In this document: piece by piece, positions 46,101 to 50,587 of the stretch
How the letters are laid out: the number at the start of each line of letters is the position of its first letter
Numbering within the stretch: the first letter of the stretch is position 1
Assembly (NCBI RefSeq): GCF_030269925.1
Contig: NC_085124.1
Location: forward strand, 13,330,001 to 13,394,000
From: Bombyx mori
Lineage: Eukaryota > Arthropoda > Insecta > Lepidoptera > Bombycidae
Reading direction: 5' to 3'
Length of the DNA: 64,000 nucleotides
The notes under the pieces: model-generated
Told to the model about the DNA's origin: nothing
The model's input: only the letters and a program-made list of their open reading frames with translations
The model's database searches: none
Made by a program: the position numbers and the translations under genes

Positions 46101-46712
46101 AGGCAGGTTGGTGGTATATACATATATGTATATAATAGATGTAGTAGGTGGTCTAATATACTGTAAGACCGTATAGGCTGGTATTCATTTTGATCGTGAG
46201 GCCGTTAATTTTGGTTTGGAGGGTAGGAATAAGTTTACTCTGTAACCTTGAATTAATAACATATCTCGTCCTATTTCACCTACTACTATGTCACATAATT
46301 TGTGTGTACGTGTAGTAGGATCTTCATTTTCTGTCTTCCTCCATAAATATAATTTCCGACTCCTAATCCGAATCCCAAGAAATGGCATAATAGTCTCGTA
46401 ACCGCCCTCCTTATTTCTGCCTCGTTATCACGCATTTGGTTTGACGGATTGGCTGGCTATTACAATGCATTTGGGAGCTCAATTTTATTATTTAAATGAA
46501 GATAGACAGCAGTATTCACATTGTGGTGTCAACGTGTTTTGTTTCCAGTCCACAAATGTCCAATGACATGTACTTATATTAAATTTAAAACACATCCATT
46601 TTTTTATAACCCAATTAACGTGTTAAAAAAATCGAAATGCACAAATACATACCGCAAATGCTAAATTGGCAAAGAAAAGCACATATTTCACGAGAAATTC
46701 ACCGCAACCCAT
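23950..46712 (-). CDS. Tetraspanin, 5 coding exons, 220 aa
   Basis: Exons (minus) are 46712-46653, 32554-32363, 30900-30748, 28188-28003 and 24021-23950, encoding 20, 64, 51, 62 and 23 residues plus stop. Every junction is phase 0 with GT...AG. Tetraspanins are four-pass membrane organisers of signalling and adhesion complexes. The N-terminus MGCGEFLVKY carries a likely palmitoylated Cys and leads into TM1 (10-32). TM2 (51-70) is followed by GCCGAIRES, the family's hallmark after TM2. TM3 is 85-105. The large loop (106-178) has CCG at 138-140, CC at 156-157, Cys162 and GC at 170-171, six cysteines for three disulfides. TM4 is 185-208, then a short basic tail. At 220 residues it is on the small side for the family. 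I do not assign an ortholog. Introns 1-4 are 14.1, 1.46, 2.56 and 3.98 kb and full of transposons. Confidence 0.92.
24092..24520 (-). mobile_element. Bm1 SINE, full length, in intron 4
   Basis: Reverse complement of the full Bm1, from the T-run to the tRNA-like head (CTTTAGGCCACGACGACTT). Box B is still readable. A 59-bp Bm1 fragment (CAAACCGAAACG...CACGGCAGAAATAGG) lies at 24606-24664. Confidence 0.87.
24898..26578 (+). pseudogene. Jockey ORF2 remnant with one frameshift
   Basis: Corresponds to jockey ORF2 from about residue 395 onward: GSDGIRNRALKLLP, SYRPISLLPAIGK, EQFGFRAKHS, FFDVAKAFDKVWH. A single-base deletion near 25590, just after IIRDFLS, shifts the frame to a stop at 25611-25613. 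The reading then continues one frame over through GVPQGSALSP, FADDTAIYYS and YLGVTLD to the natural stop at 26576-26578. The endonuclease is missing through truncation. Confidence 0.9.
24898..26788 (+). mobile_element. Jockey-clade LINE, 5'-truncated, in intron 4
   Basis: TSD ACGAAAACTT at 24888-24897 and 26789-26798. Contains the ORF2 3' two-thirds, a 3' UTR (26579-26770) and poly(A). It is antisense to tetraspanin. Its 3' UTR differs from that of the intact copy at 11.6 kb but matches fragments at 61.2 and 62.6 kb, so it is a sister jockey subfamily. Confidence 0.9.
26799..27435. other. Intron 4, AT-rich
   Basis: No feature beyond a weak, diverged Bm1 fragment (27060-27146, minus) and a GA-rich stretch near 27378. 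It ends in GATAGGTTAGGTTAGGTT, a short TTAGG tract. Confidence 0.45.
27447..27564 (+). mobile_element. R1-clade LINE (subfamily A) 3' end, 118 bp
   Basis: Matches the 3' end of the 7.15-kb element (CTGCAGATCGTT, CGCGCGCCCCCTAGGCGCGG, GGTTCGGCCC, poly(A)). TSD AGGTTCACATT at 27436-27446 and 27565-27575. Inserted next to TTAGGTTAGG, as is the full-length copy. Confidence 0.85.
27626..27872 (-). mobile_element. Bm1 SINE lacking head, intron 4
   Basis: T-run to CCTACCACCAGT; well preserved. Confidence 0.88.
28003..28188 (-). CDS. Tetraspanin exon 4
   Basis: Acceptor GATTTCAG|TTCAGC; donor GAA|GTAAGT. Encodes the cysteine-rich large-loop core (CCG, CC, C, GC) and the start of TM4. Confidence 0.92.
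28189..28722. other. Intron 3, GC-richer block
   Basis: 28255-28450 is unusually GC-rich for an intron here (GCGCGCGGCGTGACGTCGCA) and looks like a dispersed repeat, but I cannot name it. The rest is AT-rich. Confidence 0.35.
28723..29050 (-). mobile_element. CR1-like LINE 3' end with inverted copy inserted
   Basis: Minus-oriented tail (TAGGCAGACGA...) at 28726-28800 and its continuation (GCCAAGCCGCTGCC...GAGCTCATTCC) at 28924-29050. Between them, at about 28806-28923, lies a plus-oriented copy of the same tail ending AAAGGCAATAAAAAAAA. Together they form a long imperfect palindrome. Confidence 0.75.
29060..29150 (-). mobile_element. Jockey LINE 3'-end fragment
   Basis: ATGATTGAGGAATTACTGGT...TTTCACCAGGACAG matches the 3' end of the intact jockey element. 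Confidence 0.6.
29151..30016. other. Intron 3, contains a 14-bp inverted repeat
   Basis: CAGACAACCAATTT (29171-29184) and its exact reverse complement (29211-29224), 26-bp spacer. Otherwise nothing seen. Confidence 0.45.
30017..30238 (+). mobile_element. Bm1 SINE lacking head, intron 3
   Basis: Body and A-tail; a ~22-bp block (TCTCAAGGTGGGTGG...) is deleted after AGAACTTATA. Confidence 0.85.
30239..30747. other. Intron 3, 5' part
   Basis: No feature supported. Confidence 0.4.
30748..30900 (-). CDS. Tetraspanin exon 3
   Basis: Acceptor TATACACAG|TACGCG; donor AGA|GTAAGA. Encodes TM3 and the first part of the large loop, with one N-glycosylation sequon (NKT). Confidence 0.9.
30952..31192 (+). 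mobile_element. Bm1 SINE lacking head, intron 2
   Basis: Well-preserved body with AATAAATAAAAA tail. A second, much older Bm1-like copy follows in the same orientation at about 31195-31360 (GTACCACCATCTAGCCTATTT, GTCCATGGACTTCGGTAACC). Confidence 0.85.
31361..32362. other. Intron 2, AT-rich
   Basis: No coding, RNA or transposon signal seen. Confidence 0.45.
32363..32554 (-). CDS. Tetraspanin exon 2
   Basis: Acceptor GATTTCAG|TTGGCAGG; donor ACC|GTGAGC. Encodes the rest of TM1, the small loop, TM2 and the GCCGAIRE motif. Confidence 0.92.
32555..33348. other. Intron 1, 3' end
   Basis: Holds a short jockey-tail fragment (about 32596-32650, plus) and AT-rich DNA. 33252-33285 (ACAGTCCGCAC...GACGCCGCCAT) resembles the reverse complement of part of the 33735-33830 module. 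Confidence 0.4.
33349..33530 (+). mobile_element. tRNA-derived SINE (second family), decayed
   Basis: TGACTCCGTGGTGCAGTAAT head, box-B region damaged (GAGGTTCGAGCAA), body with GGTACCCTTAACACAGGGAA and GGCCGGATGACC. Confidence 0.65.
33735..33983 (-). repeat. Shared ~100-bp module joined to a jockey 3' tail
   Basis: 33735-33830 (GGAAATATTCGTCTTTATTA...) is nearly identical to 47586-47700. In both places a T-run and a minus-oriented jockey 3' UTR follow (33842-33983 here, truncated by the CA microsatellite). Confidence 0.6.
33993..34131 (+). repeat. (CA)n microsatellite
   Basis: About 140 bp of ACACAC with a few interruptions, 60 bp from the poly(A) end of the R1-clade element. Confidence 0.95.
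34189..34204 (+). repeat. TSD of the R1-clade element, left copy
   Basis: GTTCACGACTTAACCT, identical to 41357-41372. Confidence 0.88.
34826..38065 (-). CDS. R1-clade ORF2: endonuclease-reverse transcriptase, 1079 aa
   Basis: The N-terminal APE-type endonuclease (about 1-225) has the R1-style LQANVNHS start (Asn11/Asn13), AEPY with Glu38, AGDLNAKC and SDHRFV. The endonuclease decides target choice in this clade. Reverse transcriptase occupies about 440-740: GPDGVHG, GYRPIVLL, EQFGFREG, LDIANAFNT, GVPQGSVLGP and YADD at 688-691 (36004-35993). A CCHC-like finger near 978-996 (CHHCSGCNEDTAEHTLAYC) and a DESWQAMLDFCE block follow; both are shared with the fragments at 20.4 and 50.6 kb. The ATG shares its A with the ORF1 stop (TAATG). 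No disruption. Confidence 0.93.
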   Translation of the reverse strand: MDHVHRFLQANVNHSARAQDLLVHTMAEWFIDIAIVAEPYFVPPDREDSWAGDVDGSVAIVMRQSAALPPLGMVARGSGYVVVRVNETVVIGVYFSPNRSLAEFERFLGGLEALVHRFESRPVILAGDLNAKCTAWGSPRTDSRGEFLSEWAFATGLCLLNRGSVATCVRWNGESHVDVSFASPSAARRVRGWRVLEGAETLSDHRFVRFELSVSTSLNTPAEDARGEEELPRSAPRSFPRWALKRLNKVLAVEAATVAAWAPMPARLVDVESEADWFRGTMRRVCDAAMPRVSGRAPRGGAYWWTPEIALLREECVRARRRSARHRRRRLRGMDFAEVAARLHADCREKQEVLRRAIGEAKSQSMKTLLETLDQDPWGRPYQTVRKKLRPWALPVTERLQPQQLRDIVSGLFPRMERDFEPPFMGVPPRLDVSGDAPAEVVPPSISEQEIRAAVSRMRRKDAAPGPDGVHGRVWDLAFGALGDRLVRLFEACLESGRFPKQWKTGRLVLLRKEGRPADSPAGYRPIVLLDEAGKLLERVVAARIVQHLTGVGPDLSAEQFGFREGRSTIDAVMRVRALSDEAVGRGGVTLAVSLDIANAFNTLPWSVIAGALQYHGVPAYLRRLIGSYLEDRSVVCTGHGGTVLRFPVERGVPQGSVLGPLLWNIGYDWVLRSALSAPLPGLSIVCYADDTLVVARGKDLRESARLSCAGVAFVIGRIRRLGLEVALDKSQALLFHGARRAPPQGAHLVIGGVRVEIEATGLRYLGLVLDGRWSFRAHFERLGPRLMAAAGSLSRLLPNVGGPDVVVRRLYTGVVRSMALYGAPVWCHALTRDNVAALRRPQRAIAVRAVRGYRTVSFEAACVLAGTPPWDLEAEALAADYAWRCDLRSRGEPRPGAAEVRARKLQSRRAVLEAWSRRLADPAYGRRTVEAIRPVLSDWVNRDRGRLTFRATQVLTGHGCFGRYLHLVARREPTPKCHHCSGCNEDTAEHTLAYCTAFAEQRRVLVAKIGPDLSLPTVVATMLGSDESWQAMLDFCESTISQKEAAERERESSSSLSAPCRRRRAGVRRRAFVQLQPL
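38065..40542 (-). CDS. R1-clade ORF1: Gag-like protein, 825 aa
   Basis: A basic, Ser/Pro-rich N-terminal third is followed by a coiled-coil-like stretch (about 280-380) and a Pro/Ala-rich linker. A globular region precedes three C-terminal CCHC knuckles: CLRCFGTGHGLARC, CFRCGQPGHKAVSC and a longer CVLCDAAKRRADHRAGGPAC. In this clade ORF1p binds element RNA and localises the particle. The start could be ATG 40542 or the closely following Met28/Met30; the longer frame is given. The frame ends in TAA overlapping the ORF2 ATG. Confidence 0.9.
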   Translation of the reverse strand: MAGGSPVPRASPDPRGPHPWLNKKGKKMNMDNCETVLPQEGTSRSAGGESLRASEQSEARCPSYSGGGNNCLEEGGGSTSREKDLFVHPERCDSALSLRSTRSSARGYASSGRESPLLLRNTTGRFASRANADAKTRRKRKTVKRPVTSAPSDSSEIEPAPAKFLAVEERTATIAASSAKEQDVRITCGGLAAGSLRGGRTRCGKAERIREGEVERLCRSLMETEPTDLHKTFETSLDIVSKVASKSGSLKGTYVHALNCVVTAMGRLLEAFLQRTATEETAGLRSQLESLQALYACVQSENAELRAESVKLREEMAAMRVAIDGVRRQRGSSVSPPPPSQVQEAIVAEKDKEIEDLKRRLAILEARTSTVVRARPPLAHERPAQASLTPKTAAAPAPANATAAKLTTRSKTAGRRTPAQPERPQAAASAPPQPAKAGPGRSRNNPKGCVNAAQPAQHPQPRPLPPAPSNMDAAWTTVVKRGRRRAQDVPNPRPVPTVNAPQVVGRAATEGKRKGGRKARKPRAPRSAAVVLELLPAAKEKGLTYGEVMARARASVDVDAMGVEGGLRVRHTANGARLLECPGANTSAAADKLATRLREILPDPEVVRIDRPVKMAEVKVTGLDECATKEEVAAAIASQGNCALTQVRVGELRSSYSGAFTAWARCPMQAATLLATPPQGRPADSPGRLRVGWVMAHVQLQKARPWRCLRCFGTGHGLARCPSAVDRSGLCFRCGQPGHKAVSCTAAAPHCVLCDAAKRRADHRAGGPACLSAPSSTKRRRGGKKKKITEEEPAACKAAGQSVPTAAVGPQGGTEDEGAMDVTPQ
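40933..40955 (-). other. Perfect hairpin in R1-element 5' UTR
   Basis: CACTCTTCACT, one T, AGTGAAGAGTG: 11-bp perfect stem around a single base. It lies about 390 nt upstream of the ORF1 ATG. Confidence 0.7.
41004..41217 (-). repeat. TTAGG-like minisatellite bounded by 25-bp inverted repeats
   Basis: Arms at 41004-41028 and 41193-41217 share CCGATCT(T/C)TTTCGTTGCAA with about 3 mismatches in 25. Between them (41030-41192) is a ~37-bp unit in about 3.5 copies, on the element's sense strand rich in TTAGG, TTTAGG and TAGGG with a GTCCTAGG core. It lies within the 5' UTR. Confidence 0.8.
41220..41242 (-). other. Second 5' UTR hairpin
   Basis: CCTCTGGG, 7-nt loop, CCCAGAGG: perfect 8-bp stem. 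Confidence 0.6.
41357..41372 (+). repeat. TSD of the R1-clade element, right copy
   Basis: Identical to 34189-34204; continues into AACCTAATC, so the sense-strand flank is GATTAGGTTAGGTT. Confidence 0.88.
41520..45515 (-). mobile_element. Dong/R4-like LINE between TTA microsatellites, intron 1
   Basis: A single-ORF LINE flanked by (ATT)n at about 41529-41545 and (TTA)n at 45488-45515. It is minus sense, like the tetraspanin gene. The leader (45487-45273) and trailer (41678-41546) are short. Bombyx Dong elements are known to occupy TAA repeats; the microsatellite flanks and the C-terminal restriction-like endonuclease together support that lineage. Exact ends are obscured by the repeat. Confidence 0.8.
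41679..45272 (-). CDS. Dong/R4-like polyprotein: RT plus restriction-like endonuclease, 1197 aa
   Basis: The N-terminal ~130 residues are basic and Ser/Pro-rich with no clear zinc finger; about 150-420 is helical and unassigned. Reverse transcriptase lies at about 480-780: SPGPDGLHSYWIKW, NYRPITCLPTIYK, NQNGCKAGSRG, WIDYKKAYDSVPH, FQGDSLSPLWF and active site FMDD at 704-707 (43163-43152). The C-terminus has a CCHC finger beginning at Cys1005 (CRACHRPGESIRHIVSGC). A restriction-like endonuclease core with PD at 1091-1092 and the downstream VDVT Asp follows, replacing the N-terminal APE endonuclease of other LINEs. No stop or frameshift, so it is potentially active. Confidence 0.9.
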   Translation of the reverse strand: MSTTTALRKNPSRQCRQVTCGARRTSPCIPSCSSDGSPSPTRIENLSSDETQPSPAPPRPVRRGRPPLARLGSTRRNAPSTVPATSGVVRSRMRWNENINMNVMRAYYEATEGETNLSAYRSKMFSVFQTLCPTVNVSTQRLSDQVRAIQRLRLLDQSLLDRLRYEALPVPIEPQENQVVTDTVAPIIQHDEEIQEQVCASNQDYERLSSALEDSIQEYRLVSACSRPRLPRLPMHRRNVSLVGALDSILKPYLESSTDLIDTHSLLYCGAVAVCRVAEVKSPNLTQTAYRPPTKPQWQCRIEKRIDRARILIAKLMCFQKGNTRPRVMCFVDQAFAGTGISSNEYMTCIIERIDFWKQKVYAWASRIRRYRLRSERYHLNRVFQRDQRSVYRNWESSQSQVTNEPYNVNEEDMSTFWKNIWSIPIGHSEGEWIQTVRRECESYKEMDPITISAIDVSRAVRSMPNWKSPGPDGLHSYWIKWIRSSHERLAAQFQQALEMGSLPDFMTSGITYLIYKSGNTSDPKNYRPITCLPTIYKLLTSILRIKIQNHIFNNNILSPNQNGCKAGSRGTKDLLLIDMTITQQVRRGKRNVHMAWIDYKKAYDSVPHTWLMRVLELYKINPILCSFLSSCMGQWSTFLSQPGQMTSSAAPNLIRIKRGIFQGDSLSPLWFCLALNPLSTLLKDSTLGYRLRRGAEAISHLLFMDDLKLFASKKPDLMSLLKITDSFSKAIGMEFGVDKCAFIDVQRGKVVSSDCLLLNHSVVLKSLCESETYKYLGMFEVLNIVDADMKQSFRDRFFGRLIKVLKSHLSGGNKIRAFNGWVMPMLTYSFGILRWTQSELDVLDRKVRRLLTAYRMHHPRSSVMRLYIPRKCGGRGILNAKDLHNREIYNLREYFLKMNVNMYRDVVAVDKGLTPLSLANGNWKRLKVEGISDRITVWRSKELHGRFYRALTGPDVDQLASVAWLRFSNLFGETEGFIFAIMDEVIMTNNYRKYILKDGTVDICRACHRPGESIRHIVSGCSRFANGEYLHRHNQVARIIHQQLALKYGFLDSAVPYYQYQPQPVLDNGHVTLYWDRSIITDRYIVANKPDIVIIDRSARRAVLVDVTIPHDENLVKAEKDKLIKYLDLAHETTAMWHVDSTIIVPIVVSVHGLIAKSFDQHLKKLSLSSWVKGLIQKAVILDTARIVRRFLTLES
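45519..45912. other. Intron 1; jockey-tail scrap then AT-rich DNA
   Basis: 45519-45550 matches GAGAAGATCCGGCGAGAAACTC of the jockey-type 3' UTR (minus). No other feature. Confidence 0.5.
45913..46115 (-). mobile_element. Bm1 SINE, diverged, intron 1
   Basis: T-run, Bm1 tail and body in reverse complement; breaks off at GGTGGTA. Confidence 0.8.
46116..46652. other. Intron 1, 5' end
   Basis: No element recognised; first-intron sequence next to exon 1, where enhancers might lie, but I see no specific motif. Confidence 0.35.
46653..46712 (-). CDS. Tetraspanin exon 1
   Basis: ATG at 46712 in AAAATGGG context; donor GCG|GTATGT at 46652. Encodes the cytoplasmic N-terminus and the first half of TM1. 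Confidence 0.88.
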
Positions 46713-46881
46713 TTTGTTGTTAAGTTGTGCACTTATGTGGAGATGATAGTAGATTTGTAAATCGACGTGTGGCCCGACCAGAGTGAATTAATATACTGAA
46801 CACTGAGCAAGTAATTGATACTGAATAACGAACACTGGTTCTGCGGTTGACGAAGATAAGAAACGTAAATGTGTATTTATA
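46713..46881 (-). promoter_or_regulatory. Possible tetraspanin promoter and 5' UTR
   Basis: TATAAATA on the minus strand (46881-46874) lies about 165 nt before the ATG; a start near 46850 would leave a ~135-nt leader. An upstream non-coding exon cannot be excluded. Confidence 0.35.
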
Positions 46882-47176
46882 ATACTGTATGTCCTTTATT
46901 GACGACTGATTCATCATTGCGCACGAAAACCAGAATTCTAGATTCTGTAAAAGCTAAAATATTGCAAATTTTGAATTGAATTTATTACACGATCTTCATG
47001 ATACTTTGCTTAAGCGGTTTGTAATCGCTATAGTAATGGAACATCGATACAGTAGCAGAATTCGATACGTTTATAAGGGTTTGTTTATTACACTAGATGG
47101 GTATGTGAGCCCACGGTGCAACTGGCGTTAATTCCAATACTTACCAATAATTACCAGAGCACATGAACACCATACC

Positions 47177-47392
47177 AGGTGGTAGGTACCACCACCCCGC
47201 CTATATCTGCCGTGAAGCAGAAATGCGTTTCGGTTTGAAGGGTGGGGCAGCCGTTGTAACTGTACCTTAGAATTCATATCTCAAGGAGGGTGGCGGCATT
47301 TACGTTGTAGATATCTATGGGCTCCGGTAACCACTTAATACCAGGTGAACCGTGAGCTCGTCTACCCATCTAGGTAATATATAAAAAAAACA
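47177..47392 (+). mobile_element. Bm1 SINE lacking head
   Basis: GTAGGTACCACCACC start to ATCTAGGTAATATATAAAAAAAA tail. The sequence just before it (47090-47176, GATGGGTATGTGAGCCCAC) may be an older reversed Bm1 piece. Confidence 0.8.
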
Positions 47393-47551
47393 TCGAAAGA
47401 TTCTCATTCTTCAAACCCGTTCCCCATTTTCCAAGCTGTGATGAATACATGCGCCACACTAGAATTAGACAGTTTGTTGTTACCTATCCATGTGGGACCA
47501 TACTAGGCCTAGTGCAGCAGCTACCTATTAAGGCACGAATGCTTCGCATCT

Positions 47552-47965
47552 TTTTTTCCTCCTACCTATTTTTTGGTAGCCTAAGAGGCCATTCCAGCTA
47601 CGCTACAGGAAATATTCGTCTTTATTACTCAGGAGGAATGGCGGCGTCAAAAATGAACACCGTGCAGACTGTGAAGTTGTTTACCTTGAAAAATGAAAGA
47701 ATTTTTTTTTCCTACCTAATCTGAGAACATTGAGAGGCTATTTCAGCGTAACCTTAACTAGTAGGTGAACTCACGGGCTCAACCTGAGAGACTTTGCTAA
47801 CACTAGCCCTAGCAAGAGCAGCGCTTCGCAAAATCTACCACCGGATCGGAGTCGCGACCCACTGAGAAGATCCGGCGAGAAACTCAGTGGGCTATGTCTA
47901 TGGGTTAGTTCGCTTGTCGAACTTTGACTAATCGACGAATTCGACGAGGACGGAGACCTGTGCTT
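47552..47965 (-). mobile_element. Jockey 3' tail plus shared module
   Basis: A minus-oriented jockey tail piece (47552-47606), then the ~100-bp module shared with 33735, then a T-run and a longer minus-oriented jockey 3' UTR (47723-47965: ATCTACCACCGGATCGG, GAGAAACTCAGTGGGCT). Confidence 0.65.
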
Positions 47966-48149
47966 GAGAGGACTAAAAGCACCGAGAGTGAATCCTGGGG
48001 ATCCGACAAGACATGTTCTATGACGACGAGACGAGAGACAACGGCGGTTTTGCGTTGCGTCGTTGCGGTCGATTAAGATCGCGTCATTTACCACATTATC
48101 TGTGAACCTCTCTATATTGACTCATATGTACGTATGTGTCAACTCATTA

Positions 48150-48735
48150 GACTGACTCGGTGGTGCAGTAGTTAACGCTCTTGACTGTCGCGCCGAGGGT
48201 CGTGAGTTCGATTCCCGCATCGGGAAAACCTTCTTGCGATGAACAGGCTTGTTTACTCTTTGTCTGGGTAACGGATATAATGCATAAAGATTCTATGTCG
48301 TTATCTAGTCATGTCGATAATATCTGTGTCGTTATATATAAAGTTATATAAAAAGTATGTAGGTATGTAGGTATGCCTCTTTTACTCGTGGTAGGACATC
48401 TTGTGAGTCCGCACGGGTAGGTACCACCGCCCTGCCTGTTTCTATCGGGAAGCAGTAATGCGTTTCGGTTTGAAGGGTGGGGCAGCCGTTGTAACTATAC
48501 TGAGACCTTAGAGCTTATATTTCAAGGTAGGTGGCGCATTTACGTTGTAAATGTCTATGGGATCCAGTAACCACTTAACACCATGTGGGCTGTGAGCTCG
48601 TCCACCCATCTAAGCAATAAAAAAAAGTAATGTCTCTGGTACTCATAAGTTAAGGAATCCTAATCCTTTGGGACCGGACGAACGTGCGTGATTTACTCCC
48701 ATTTATTTAGTTATTATTTTAATGTTTCCATGTAG
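48150..48735 (+). mobile_element. tRNA-derived SINE split by a Bm1
   Basis: Head with box A (GGTGGTGCAGTAGTTAACGC) and box B (GTGAGTTCGATTCCC) at 48150-48240; the body resumes at 48627 (TAATGTCTCTGGTACTCATA...GGACCGGACGA). The 48384-48626 interval is a Bm1. Confidence 0.8.
48384..48626 (+). mobile_element. Bm1 SINE nested in another SINE
   Basis: CGTGGTAGGACATCTTGTGA to AAGCAATAAAAAAAAG; well preserved, so younger than its host SINE. Confidence 0.87.
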
Positions 48736-49214
48736 TCTTAGAAGCGACACTTTATCTTATGCACGATTTAATTAATAATTGGCTAGAATGTTTAAAATAT
48801 TACGAATATACCACGGATTATTTGTTTCAGTTCCTACTTCGATAGAATTAAAAATTAAAGGTAGGATTGCATGTTGGATTCGATAAGTGTAATGCCGACA
48901 GCTTAGCTGCGAACTTCCACATTTGAGTAGATTTTCAATTACGTCGCCCTGTAAGCTTCTTGAGGCATTACGTTCTTCAACCTGATGTTGAATACCAAGG
49001 TAATCAGATTATTTAGATTATTAGGACTGTGTACATACTGTTTAAACAGAACAATAAGATTCAAACGCCTTTGAATTTTTATAAAGCAATTTCCCATTCT
49101 ACAATTTCTAAAACTATTAAGGGGCTATTCTTAAAAAGGGACTATTACAACATTAAAGGTCGGGTATTTTAATTTGTTTTGGATTATTTATAGTATGGTA
49201 TTATTCGACGGTAA
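48736..49214. other. Intergenic, no feature seen
   Basis: AT-rich upstream region of tetraspanin. Confidence 0.4.
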
Positions 49215-49396
49215 CTCAAGGGGTTATTCCAGCTAAACCGTGACTAGTGAGCTCACGTGCTTCAACATGAGAGAATGTGCTAACACTAGCCCTGGCAAGA
49301 GCAATGCTTCAGTGAATCTACCACTGGAATTGCGACCCACTGAGAAGATTCGACGAGAAACTTAATGTGTTGTGTCCATGAGCTAGTTTGTGAGTA
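49215..49396 (-). mobile_element. Jockey 3' UTR fragment, diverged
   Basis: CTAGCCCTGGCAAGAGCAATG and CCCACTGAGAAGATTCG match the jockey tails at 47.8 and 33.9 kb. Confidence 0.65.
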
Positions 49397-49412
49397 AAAA
49401 AATGGTATAATA

Positions 49413-50560
49413 GGTTGGGGAAAAAGTTTCTTCGCATTTTTTAAGAAAATTCACAAAAAAAATTTAATATAGGTCGTTTATTTACATTTAACTAAAGTAT
49501 GTAGGTACCATTTTGTTCGATATTTTTTTGTCATCTTGTAGGCAGAGACATGATTCCATTGCTATAGAAATTTTGGGCCTCTGATCAAAATACCGCGACA
49601 ATTGATTTTGGCAGTCCTCTCGTGATGTTAACTTGACACTGCCTAAAGAATTCCGAAGAGACCGAAACAAGTGGAAATCTGAAGGTGCAAGGTCAGGACT
49701 ATACGACGGATGCATTAACACCTCCCAGCCAAGCTCTCTTAATTTTTGCTGAGTGGCTAAAGATGTGTGAGGTCTAGCGTTATCATGATGAAAAACTACA
49801 CCCCTTCTGTTGATTAATTCCGGCCGCTTTCTCTCAACTTCTTGCTTTAATCTCATCAGTTGTTCGCAGTAGAGAGTAGATGAATAATGCCCTTCCAATC
49901 CCGCCACACATACAGCATCACCTTGTTGCGAGCTAACCCGGGTTTTGCCACAGTCTGTGAAGCCTGACCGGCCTTTGACCACGACCTTTTTCACACGTTC
50001 TTGTCGTACGTGATCCACTTTTCATCACCAGTTACCATCTTCTTCAAAAATGGTTGGGTTTCATTACGTCGTAATAAAGAATCACAAACGAGTACACGGT
50101 TCATTAGGTTTCTTTCAGTGAGCTCGTGAGGTACCCAAATATCGAGCTTTTTTGTGTACCCAGTTTTTTTCAAATGCGCCAAAACTGTTTTGTGGTTAAT
50201 TCCCAGTTCTTCAGCTACGTCGTAACTACTAATATGCCGGTCTTGCTCCACTTTTTCAAAAATGTCATCCATTTTATCCGTAATAGGGCGACCAGAGCGA
50301 CGTGCATCTTTGACCCCATAATTTCTGAATTGAGAATGTTTAAAACAAATTTTTGCTACTCTCTATAGGTCCATAAACATCGCAAATTTTTTTTGCGGCT
50401 TACGTTACATTTTTACCTTTCTTGTAGTAAAATTTTAAAATGTGTCGAATTTCTTCATTAGATTCACTCGTCTTAACAGTACGAAAAATAAATAAAAATT
50501 ACAGATTTTCCTAATTTGAATTTGGTATTATCTTCTTTAAAATTTAAACTTTTAATGATA
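49413..50560 (-). pseudogene. mariner transposase, DD34D, decayed
   Basis: The left end has a mariner-like terminal repeat, GGTTGGGGAAAAAGTTTC, after TA. The minus-strand frame carries GDEKWITYD (first Asp), HHDNARPH (second) and SPDLAPSDFHLF (third), 34 residues apart, so classic DD34D mariner. A frameshift near 50000-50015 splits the catalytic domain. Upstream (50500-50275) the N-terminal RHILKFYYKKGKN and GRPITDK blocks are readable but broken by stops and a shift. The right terminal repeat is not clear; it may end near CCAACC at 50572, next to the R1 insertion. Non-functional. Confidence 0.85.
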
Positions 50561-50587
50561 CCAAAACCAACCAGATACAAATAGTAT

